Origin: Mytilus galloprovincialis
Lineage: Eukaryota; Mollusca; Bivalvia; Mytilida; Mytilidae
Reading direction: 5' to 3'
Assembly: GCF_965363235.1 (NCBI RefSeq)
Contig: NC_134851.1
Coordinates: 27,706,847-27,770,846, forward strand
Length of the DNA stretch: 64,000 nucleotides
Made by a program: the position numbers and the translations under genes. Below, piece by piece: positions 13,801-23,570 of the stretch (within the stretch, counting starts at the first letter, position 1; each line of letters begins with the position of its first letter). A model generated the notes under the pieces. The model made no database searches, had not been told where the DNA came from, and worked only from the letters and a program-made list of their open reading frames with translations.

Positions 13801-14334
13801 CAGCAGGGGTCCAGTTTATTCTCGGACTTTATCGTTGCTAAATAACTAACGGAAGTCTTCGGGAGCATTCGAATCAAATATATAGGGCCTCTAATGGGAA
13901 TCCAGCAATCGAAATCCATTGACCTTGTTGTGTTGCACGACTTCTTAATCCGGTGAAAGGCTTTCAAACTATTATTTAATTAAACAGTTTAGCTACAGAA
14001 TGGCAGTTTCGATTTTGTGGCCGTAATTATTTGAGTAAGGTTCATTTAATTGATCTGAGGGAAAGTTCCTTTCTTGTCATTATCGGCGATGGGGGTAACT
14101 GACCAGTTTAACGTTTCTTTACGAAAAAACACTTTATACATGCACACAGACATGCTAATTAGTTTGTAATAACAACTCACAAGTTCATTAAACCTCAAAT
14201 ACCTTCGGGGATACTCTGCCACCCTGTGTTTGTTTAATTAAATCATGCAAATAATTAATTATATTTTATTGTTTTGATTGGTATTGATCGATTTTGACAG
14301 GTAATTTTTAGATACAAATTTACTAACGAGCCTT

Positions 14335-14480
14335 CAAAAAAGCGTTCGGAATTCGGTGTTGACAGGGTTCGGTTTTTTCAGGTTAGATTAACGTTAATTA
14401 ATAGGGAAATTGTGTGGGAAAATTGTTCGGTTTAAACTGAAATTCGGTTTTATCAGGGTTCGGTTTACCCAGGTTTCACT
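14335..14480. repeat. Short imperfect repeats of a gttcggttt motif
   Basis: Variants of gggttcggtttt and aattcggtttta recur four to five times, ending in cccaggtttcactgta. It is followed at 14484-14512 by a fragment of the element-A core (gatgtgcatattgacagg). Confidence 0.5.
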
Positions 14481-14614
14481 GTATGTAGATGTGCATATTG
14501 ACAGGAAATTATTAGTCATTATTTTTTCTTATACAAGTTTTTTTTCTTACACTTATTCAATTTCTCCAGTGACAATGTGGGGACGTGGGGTATATGAGCG
14601 TGCTCACTAAGGTT

Positions 14615-14830
14615 CTTTAATTTTATATGCTAAGACTTCATAAAGTTATCCTTAAAGTGAAAATGTCCTTAAGACCTTAGTAGTACTCCTAAAGTTGGGA
14701 CCACCATTAGGACATCTCTTAAAATAAGATCGTTTCAATAACATGGATAAGAGCAAAAAAATCTCCTACGATGGTCTTGGGACATGTCTTAGTCCTAAGA
14801 CACCTTCGATGACACGACCCCAGGTCACTA
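14615..14830. repeat. Dispersed repeat with inverted 'taagac/gtctta' blocks
   Basis: A stretch rich in cctaaag, ttaggacat, cttgggacatgtcttag and tcctaagaca, partly self-complementary. It resembles a degraded short inverted-repeat element. No ORF. Confidence 0.4.
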
Positions 14831-15208
14831 CAATTTAATTTATTTATCTACAATGTACGCTTGCGTTAAACAATGGAAATTAACACTGTATATTATAATT
14901 CTGTTGACTGGTAAAAAAGAATTTTACAAGCCTGTCGAAAGAAATTGTACAAGCCAATTCCGTAGAAATTATTGTATGGCGTGAAGATTGTATGTTTTTC
15001 TTGTATATGTTTCGACATTTTACAGATCGTTTTCAAAACTCCATTTCATTACTCTGTAATATTTTCCACTGAACATACACAAAACACTTTTAAGGATAAT
15101 TATATAAAAACCGCGCCCAATAGTCAATAGTGTCCTGGTTTTGATTCCAAAATATGTAGTCATACTTGAATGCAAATGTTTTAGCTCACCTGACACCAGG
15201 GCTAGGTG

Positions 15209-15430
15209 AATAATTCTCATCATTTGTCGTGCGTTAACTTTTACAAACATAAAAAAGAAAATGTGGTATGATTGCCATGCAATGAGACAACTCTCCACAA
15301 GAAACCAAAATGACACTGAAATTAACAACTTTAGGTCACCGTACGGCCTTCAACAATTAGCAAAGCCCATAACGCATAGTCAGCTAAGAAAGGCATCAAA
15401 ATGACAATGTAAAAAAATGAAACACTTAAA
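15209..15430 (-). repeat. Dispersed bivalve repeat, same family as 41420-41815
   Basis: Reverse complement of the family at 41.42-41.82 kb: ggtatgattgccatgcaatg, ccaaaatgacactgaaa, ggtcaccgtacggccttcaa. The 102-codon ORF crossing it is an artefact of the repeat. Confidence 0.75.
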
Positions 15431-15439
15431 CAAAAGACA

Positions 15440-16880
15440 TCGGTACGTCTAAACACCGCTCAGGACGTCCTGAGTGCACGCAGGACATACAAACTGCACT
15501 CAGGACATGAAATATATGTTTTAGTGTGTTGTGAAGGTATGCATTCGATAGATAATATAACTCTTCATCTAATAATTTTTGTTTTGATAAAATCATTTTA
15601 ACATTTTAACATTTAAGGAGATATCGAAGTTTTCATCGGCCGTTTTTGTGAAATATGTCAGGCATGACCTAGGATTATATATATTGAATACCAATTATCA
15701 GGTTTATTTTGCCTAGCCAGTCAAGGTCGTTAAAAACTTCCATTTGTTGTTGTTTATTAGGTCATTTGGTCTTTAATAGTTAGAAGTTATTAGTGATGGT
15801 ACTAACCGCATACAAGTAAGCTTGGCAAACAAACAAAATAAGATGTCTTTTGAAATATCAAAAAACAATGAAGATATATTGTTTTAGAAAAAACCCGCTA
15901 AATAAACATTTTTCTTTTTGTTTGTAATAATTGAAGACAGTCGAGAAATATGAGAAATCTACATATATAGTTTGGAAATTTTAATTCAATAGACCACATT
16001 CGAGTTCATCCGTCACCGGAAAAAAACTCGTCAATTATACGCGCCTTTATGACGTCATTTACCAGATAGAGGGGATCGCCTGTATCCCTGCACTATTAAC
16101 GTTCATCAAGCGTCTTAGTGATCGTCATTATGCAGGATAAACTAGAAATAATGCTTGTTATATAGGTACTTAATGACAATTCCGAATGACAGTAGTGCTG
16201 ATTGTCAATTTTGAGAATTCAATTTGCCGAATAATTCGTACAATATAGAAGTATAGTTTTCCAACCACTCGTTCAATATTGGAATGGAAGTGACGACGCC
16301 CCTAAACGCACAAATGACGTTCACTAAAACTAGAGTTTTTGACGGAAATGCATCGAACTCGAAAGTTGTCTATTCATTTAATTTCATTAACTTAATAGAA
16401 ACAAAACATATCGTTATTTAATATTTTATTTGTATTGATTTTCGTACACTATATTTTATTTCAATTTCGTGCGATGAAAATTTTAGTTTTATTCTTGCTT
16501 CAAAATTAGGAATTTTTATTATTAGATGTATTAACGACTAACTTCTTTCGATGACAGAAACCAACCCGCGTCAGCATACACTCCAAAATTCATTTTTGAT
16601 GGGGGAGTGTTATGACGACAAACGCTCGAGAGCTGTAACCGAGGTGTTGAATAATGGACATTCATTTAACTGTCTCACGACTTTAGTACTGATTATGCTA
16701 CCTGTCATCGTTATTACTACGTCAGAAACTCGTAGACTAGTACGCCATCATCGTTGTTAGCGGGCTATCAAGCTAACCAACCTGGGCCTGAAAGTAGCCG
16801 TTGTGAAGTACAAAAGAAACATCAAAAGAGTAAACAAACCAAAAATAACTCAGCATAACCAAGATGGCCGCGCACCAAAA
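15440..16880. other. No gene seen; AT-rich non-coding stretch
   Basis: Only small local features are visible: a caggacgtcctgagtgc / caggacat cluster at 15459-15508, and AT-rich sequence. No splice-bounded ORF or structured repeat was found. Confidence 0.5.
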
Positions 16881-16907
16881 TAGCGGCCTTCAACCTGTTG
16901 CTGATTA

Positions 16908-16948
16908 CCAAGGATTTGTATAGTAAGTCTTACTATACAAATCCTTGT
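16908..16948. repeat. Perfect hairpin
   Basis: AAGGATTTGTATAGTAAG and its exact reverse complement are separated by a single base. It could be the end of an inverted-repeat element or a fold-back relic. It is not followed by a T-run and is not a bacterial-type terminator. Confidence 0.75.
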
Positions 16949-17262
16949 GATATCAACTGCAGAAAATATCTAAAGCTCACCAATTGCACGCGGGATGTAT
17001 ATCCAGTCAATGTCAATTAAACACTTCCATCATCATCATGTTAAAGCACGTACAACAAGATCAAAGCCACAAACATGATAAGCAGAAAAAAAGCATTATT
17101 ATAGTCCATTTGCCAATTCCCGACCCTGTAATTAGATACCTTTTTTTAGTTGTCTCCATTATGAGGGACATTCATTTTTTTTTATTACAATGGAGAGCTA
17201 GCAGGAACAGCAAATTTACCTGTGCGTAATCTTAGATTTTGAAATCTTTTAATTACATTAAT

Positions 17263-18656
17263 TTGTTGTTTAGATACATACTTACGACATCAGAAATTAT
17301 TGTTAAAAACTTCCAAGTGCTCCACGAAACCTCTTTCTAAATTATTAACATCTATTTTATCAGCAATCAAAGATGGGCTTCAAAGTTATTGTGAAACTGC
17401 CTATTCTAGAGGTGGCGTGAATCAGATGTGGATACTTAAAAATTCCAAAGATCTTTTAGAGTACATACAATCTAACTCTCTTTCATCTTGTAACAGTGTT
17501 AAAACATTTGACTTTTCTACTTTTTACACAAGTATTCGACATTCCAAACTAAAAGACGAAAGAGTTGGTATTACTTTGCTTCATAAAAAAAAATGGCCAA
17601 CGTAGATACAAGTATCTTGTCTTAGGGAGGGATAAATCATACTTTGTAAAGAATCACTCTGATTCAGACAAAAAATTTTCTGAAACCGATATTATCAAGA
17701 TGCTTGATTTCTTGATTGACAACATATTTGTAACGTTTGGAGGACGTGTTTTTCAACAGACTGTCTGCATCCCAATGGGAACAAACTGTGTCCCTCTACT
17801 TGCCGACTTGTTTCTTTATTATTATGAAGCTGACTTCATGCAGGAACTTCTTAGGAAGAAAGATAAGAAGTTAGCAATATCCTTTAACTCTACTTTCCGC
17901 TATATAGATGACGTTCTTTCACTAAACAATTCAAAATTTGGTGACTATGTGGAACGCATCTATCCCATCGAATTGGAGATAAAGGATACTACAGATACAG
18001 TTAAGTCGGCTTCATATCTTGACTTACATTTAGAAATTGACAATGAGTGTCGGTTGAAAACAAAACTTTACGACAAAAGAGATGATTTCAGCTTTCCAAT
18101 TGTGAACTTTCCATTTCTAAGTAGCAACATTCCAGCAGCACCTGCATACGGGGTATATATCTCCCAATTGAAACGATATTCCCGTGCTTGCATTTCCTAT
18201 CATGATTTTCTTGATAGAGGGTTACTGCTCACAAGGAAGCTATTAAACCAAGAGTTCCAAATGGTGAAGTTGAAATCATCCCTTCGTAAATTTTACGGAC
18301 GCCATCACGAGTTGGTTGACCGTTATGGAATAACCCTTTCATGAATGTGACCTACCGAATTAGACTATTTACCGGATTTGTAATCACATAAGCAACACAA
18401 CGGGTGCCACATGTGGAGCAGGATCTGCTTACCCTTCCGGAGCACCTGAGATCACCCCTAGTTTTTGGTGGGGTTCGTGTTGTTTATTCTTTAGTTTTCC
18501 ATGTTGTGTCATGTGTACTATTGTTTTTCTGTTTGTCTTTTTCATTTTTAGCCATGGCGTTGTCAGTTTGTTTTAGATTTATGAGTTTGACTGTCCCTTT
18601 GGTATCTTTCGTCCCTCTTGTTGTTTAGATAAATACTTACGACATCAGAAATTATT
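17263..18656 (+). mobile_element. Penelope-like reverse-transcriptase fossil, copy 1, 5'-truncated
   Basis: Reverse transcriptase with recognisable motifs: FDFSTFYTSI, QTVCIPMGTNCVPLLADL, RYIDDVLS (catalytic Asp pair), SASYLDLHL, and a conserved tail RACISYHDF...LRKFYGRHHELVDRYG. It is followed by a 3' untranslated part (gccacatgtggagcaggatc ... gtccctcttgttg). A Penelope-like assignment is most likely, but another non-LTR class is possible. The copy lacks its 5' end and is broken. A 36-39-bp direct repeat (tacttacgacatcagaaatt core) lies on both sides (17263-17301 and 18618-18656), consistent with a target duplication from target-primed insertion. Moderately old. Confidence 0.8.
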
Positions 18657-19903
18657 TTTCATACAAAATTAGTTTAACCGCCGATACATCATTTTCAATC
18701 CATCATACTTTGCATTGGCAAAAGCCAAATTGTCCGGTATGGAACCAGTCTCAGATTAACAAAGGGAAGTAATTTGTTTAAAAAGTTTGTAATAACAGAA
18801 TCAAATCGGACCAAACATTTTGCCTTATTTTGCATTAGAAATGCACAGAAGACTAAGTTGATGATATACATGCATTGGTTTAAGAATGGGATAAACATTA
18901 CTTTTAACGAGTGACTCACTTTAAATATTGGTTTTATCGTGCAAAAAACCAAAAAAGAAGACAATTTTCATTCCAAATGTAATTAAGATTAATTGTATCG
19001 ATGTATACCACCAGGACCAGTGCATCTATCCATTTTCAATGATTTTAATCTGAGGAATCTGCTCTAATTTCTGCATGATGACATTTTCAACCTTTCAAGC
19101 AACTGTGAAGTGCTGCAATATATTTTTAAGCAGCACATAAACAGTTATTAGAGAGGTACTTTCAGCTGAAACGAGAAAATATATTAGTTTTGAAAAAACA
19201 CTTTATACACTAAATAAAACATTTCAGTATCTCTTTTTATAATTTTTTTGAATTTTTTTGAATTTTACATTTGTTAGAGATACATGAAGTACCGGTACCT
19301 TATCCCGGTCTCGTGTTTCTTGTTTGTACACCTGATTTCTCTCACAGTCTATGACAAAATAAACAGGGACTAAATTTAAAGTCAGTCCGGAGATTTAAAA
19401 AAAAATATGTGTTCCAGGGTTCACGTTCCCCTTTTCTTGCCCACTCTTCATGTTCTTTGTATGTACTTCATGTTCAGGTAAATGAAATGTGAGTTGAATA
19501 TCAACTAAGGTGTGATCAAGTATAAAAAATCAAATGACACTCTCTCTAAAAGAACAGATATTATGAAACCATATAACATTTTAGTTCCAGGAAAATATCT
19601 TAAGAAGGTGGAAATAAAATTATGTTATGTTTGTTCCAAAGAACTTATTACCATTCAAAGACTTGTTCCAGGGGGAACAAGTATTATGGGAACAACAATC
19701 ATGTTCACACCACTATGAGAATAAAAAGTTTTCTGGCTTTTGGCTTCAGTTGGAAAAGTTTTAAGATCTGTCATACACTAGATGTGTAAAAGTTAAATGC
19801 ATTTTGTGTTTCAGAAAGATAATTTCTACAGAGGCGGATTCAGCCATATACATTATTAGATAAAGAACTTGTGTTATGATGAATCTTGAAAAATAAGTGA
19901 TGA

Positions 19904-20424
19904 AAACTGCATTAATATGACCTCAATTGGAGATATAACCCAGAGCCCAGAGGTGGATTTAAGGGGGAGCAGGGTGTTATTTCTGAACAATTGGTGGAAT
20001 ATAAAGGGAACACAGACGGATCAACCCATTTTAAAAAGGGGTTCCTAACCCAGGACAAAAAGGGGGGATTATATAGGGAACACAAAATTTTACCGCTTTT
20101 GAATCCGCCACTGTGGAATCACTGAAGAATGACTAGAGAGGGCCCCTACTTTATAAAAATTTCTAGATCCGCCAGGGTCTGTGATAAATTTAAATCTAAA
20201 TAAGCTATTGTTATTTATTACATTAAGTAGGTCAACAGCTCATCTAGCTAATAAATATATTGTTGTGCCTTTTTATGTATATGGCTCGTTGTAGATTAAC
20301 ATCTAAGAAATAGTTAAATTCATGTTTATGATTTGTGTCATTATTGTTTCATTATTGTAACAATTATAAAAATCATTGTAATAACGTATTTAAGCACGTG
20401 AGATTCATTGCTATAAAAAAAAAA
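19904..20424 (+). repeat. ~740-bp tandem repeat, first (split) copy, left part
   Basis: Starts near atgacctcaattggagatat and runs to attcattgctataaaaa. The sequence resumes after pearl-like element B at 21281. It contains a short inverted-repeat element bounded by aggtggattta and ctagatccgcc. Confidence 0.75.
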
Positions 20425-21280
20425 CAGCTTACGCCCGACGTCTTGTGTGGAAGTTTTATGCAATAATCATAATTAGTTTCTGAGGAAGTTTTAAGCAATA
20501 ACCATTTATTGTTTTTGAGACACGGCGGGACATGTGAACCCCCCCCCCCTTTCCCACCCTGTTTTATTTTACAAATATCACTAAAATAAAATTTTGAATC
20601 AAACCAAAAAGTATACAGATCTTTAAATTAGTATAACAAAGAAGTGTGTACAGTTTCAAGCAATATCCATAAATTGTTTTTGAGCTACGGCGCGACATGT
20701 AAAAAAAACCCTCCCCTTTTTAACAAATACTCAATAACTCAAAAATAAAATTTTGAGTCATCACCAAAAAGTATACAGATCTTTAGATTAATATAACAAA
20801 GAAGTGTGTAAAGTTTTAAGCAATAATCATAAATCGTTTTTGAGATACGGCGCGACATGTAAAAAAACCCTCCCCCTTTTAACAAAATACTCAAAAACTC
20901 AAAAAGGAAATTTTGAATCATCACCAAAAAGTATACAGATATTAAGATTAATATAACTAAGAAGTGTGTAAAGTTTTAAGCAATAATCAAGAAACGTTTT
21001 TGAGATACGGTGCGACATGTGAAAAAAAGCACACCCCTGTTTTAGTTACAAAGTGCCGTAACTCAAAAAGTTTAAATCTTATTTTCACAAAAAAGTATAC
21101 AGATCATTTGACCATCATAAGAAACAACTATATTAAGTTTCATGAAATTTGGATGAGTCGTTCTCAAGTTACGGTGCGACATGTTTACGCCGGACAGACG
21201 GACAGACGGACGGACAGACGGACGGACACCAGACATTTGTATACCATAATACGTCCCGTCAAAATTTTGACGGGCGTATA
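20425..21280 (-). mobile_element. Pearl-like element B, reverse orientation
   Basis: About five tandem cores of ~161 bp, with gagatacggcgcgacatgt at 20514, 20680, 20841, 21002 and a diverged one at 21163. These are followed by a GACG/GACA microsatellite (21190-21228) and a terminal palindrome around CCCGTCAAAATTTTGACGGG. The order mirrors element A, but the core sequence differs. The element interrupts a ~740-bp tandem repeat inside a run of A, so the empty site is visible in the next copy (near 22018). Confidence 0.7.
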
Positions 21281-22030
21281 AAAAAACCTTTTAACGAGGC
21301 GTATATCGGTTTATTAAATATATCTTTTTAAACTAAGAAAGTTGGTTTTACTTAATTTAAACAAAACATTAAGGTATCTTACACTTTATCTATTTCATAA
21401 ATAAAAAGCAATATATATATAATTATATATCGTTACAGTTTATGTATAGAGGGGAAATGCATACTTAAACCCCGTGCCTACTTTGGTGTTTGTACACCTG
21501 ATTTCTCTAATATGACCTCAATTGGAGATATAACCCAGAGCCCAGAGGTAGATTTAAGGGGGTGCAGGGAACTATTTCTGAAAAATTGGTTGAATATAAA
21601 GGGAACACAGGCGGATCAAGCCATTTTAAAAAGGGGTTCCTAACCCAGGACAAAAAAGGGGGGATTATATAGGGAACACACAATCTTACCGCTTTTGAAT
21701 CCGCCACTGTGGAATCACTGAATAATGACTAGAGAGGGCCCCTACTTTATGTAAATTTCTAGATCCGCCAGGGTCTGTGATAAATTTAAATCTAAATAAG
21801 CTATTGTTATTTATTACGTTAAGTAGGTCAACAGCTCATCTAGCTAATAAATATATTGTTGTGCCTTTTTATGTATATGGCTCTGATCTGGTTGTAGATT
21901 AACATCTAAGAAATAGTTAAATTCATGTTTATGATTTGTGTCATTATTGTTTCATTATTGTAACAACTATAAAAATCATTGTAATAACGTATTTAATCAC
22001 GTGAGATTCATTGCTATAAAAAAAAAACTT
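21281..22030 (+). repeat. ~740-bp tandem repeat, second copy
   Basis: From ttttaacgaggcgtatatcg through cctcaattggagatataacc to attcattgctataaaaaa. It aligns with 19904-20424 and with 22031-22830 at high identity. It includes the uninterrupted version of the site into which element B went in the first copy. Confidence 0.8.
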
Positions 22031-22990
22031 TTAACGAGGCGTATATCGGTTTATTAAATATATCTTTTTAAACTAAGAAAGTTGGTTTTACTTAATTTAA
22101 ACAAAAAATTAAGGTATCTTACACTTTATCTATTTCATAAATAAAAAGCAATACATATATAAAAATATATCGTTACAGTTTATGTATAGAGGGAAATGCA
22201 TACTTAAACCCCGTGCCTACTTTGGTGTTTGTACACCTGATTTCTCTAATATGACCTCAATTGGAGATATAACCCAGAGCCCAGAGGTAGATTTAAGGGG
22301 GCGCAGGGTTCTATTTCTGAAAAGTGGTTAAATATTAAGGGAACACAGGCGGATCAAACCATTTTTAAAAGGGGTTCCCAACCCAGGACAAAAAAGGGGG
22401 GATTATATAGGGAACACAAAATCTTACCGCTTTTGAATCCGCCACTTTGGAATCATTGAAAGTTGACTAGAGAGGGCCCCTACTTTATGAAAATTTCTAG
22501 ATCCGCCAGGGTCTGTGATAAATTTAAATGTAAATAAGCTATTGTTATTTATTACGTTAAGTAGGTCAAGAGCTCATCTAGCCAAAAATAACAACTAAAT
22601 GCATTTAATACCTATCTATTATATCTATTATACTGACATTAAACAAATAATACAAATAAAATCATATTTGGAATTTTCATACCTTGATAAACTCGTAATA
22701 TAGTGTAAATCTCAAAATATATAACTTCCATTTTCTACAGACTGTACATGATATCAAATGTCCTTCACATTACATGTGACGTATTTAATCACGTGAGATT
22801 CATTGCTAGAAAAGAAAACCCTTTTAACGAGGCGTATATATCGGTTTATTAAATATATCTTTTTAACTAAGAAAGTTGGCTTTATATAATTTAACCAAAA
22901 ATTAAGGTATTTTACACTTTATCTATTTCATAAATAAAAAGCAATATATATATCAGTTTAAATGAGAAATATATGATTAAAGACCGTGCA
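22031..22990 (+). repeat. ~740-bp tandem repeat, third copy and partial fourth
   Basis: The third copy (aacgaggcgtatatcggttt at 22032) carries an extra AT-rich block near 22585-22780. A fourth partial copy starts at about 22835 and breaks up by 22990; a stray piece (gggaaatgcatagttaaacc) sits at 23201-23235. Confidence 0.75.
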
Positions 22991-23277
22991 CTCTTAAGTT
23001 ATATGTTTGAAGCAAGCGCATAGGTCATCATATATACGTCTTGAAATTTCGAAGTGTCGGCATTTCACGAAAATAAACGCAATTGAGCTAATTTTTGGTG
23101 CATGTGGAAGATAATGTAAAAGCCTTTAATAATAATACCGTAATTCAATGAACAAATAAGTTTTTCATAGAGAAATATATCGCTACAGTTTAAGTATGCA
23201 GGGAAATGCATAGTTAAACCCCGTGCCTACTTTGGTGGTCATTTTTACGCACGAAATGCTGACTTTTACGCCAATAA

Positions 23278-23278
23278 T

Positions 23279-23312
<34 letters not shown>
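23278..23312. repeat. (TA)n microsatellite
   Basis: About 16 TA dinucleotides in a row inside the sequence downstream of chitin synthase exon 12. The Tyr-Ile runs in overlapping ORFs come from it. Confidence 0.9.
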
Positions 23313-23315
<3 letters not shown>

Positions 23316-23451
23316 CGAGTTGCTGTAACAAATATACTTTTCCATTTGATTTTGAAAGAAATTCGTTCAGATGTTGTACAAAAAATAATATTTTCCATTA
23401 ATTTGAAGATGTAAAACATTGACAACTTCATAGTTTTCCGTAGTGACATAC

Positions 23452-23570
23452 CTGAATCTTTGTCTTCATTTTTGTTTTCCTGGTCATTTTCCAAAATGTT
23501 TAATTTTTTCAGGATACTCTTATAAATAAATTCATCCTTTGTGTATTTGTTTGTCGGGCATAACATACAA
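23452..23570 (-). CDS. Chitin synthase exon 12: Cys motif and coiled coil
   Basis: 119 bp with a textbook acceptor (gtttgatttgcag) and donor (GTATGT). It reads CMLCPTNKYTKDEFIYKSIL and continues KKLNILENDQENKNEDKDS. In known animal chitin synthases the SWGTRE linker leads to a C-x-x-C-C/C-P segment and a short heptad-like helix (…LE.L…), which this resembles. Phase 2 in (matching exon 11), phase 1 out. The exon must be spliced to at least one more exon; none was recognised down to 12.5 kb. Confidence 0.72.

Noticed and set aside
15020-15328. 102-codon minus-strand ORF
   Set aside because: Lies across a dispersed bivalve repeat that recurs at 41.4-41.8 kb; the same residues appear in unrelated frames there.
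18695-18964. 89-codon minus-strand ORF as a possible last chitin synthase exon
   Set aside because: Hydrophobic in part, but no similarity to the family's final membrane segments and no acceptor in phase with exon 12.
23183-23452. Continuation of the exon 12 ORF through Tyr-Ile repeats
   Set aside because: The Tyr-Ile run is a (TA)n microsatellite read through past a textbook donor at 23451; not coding.
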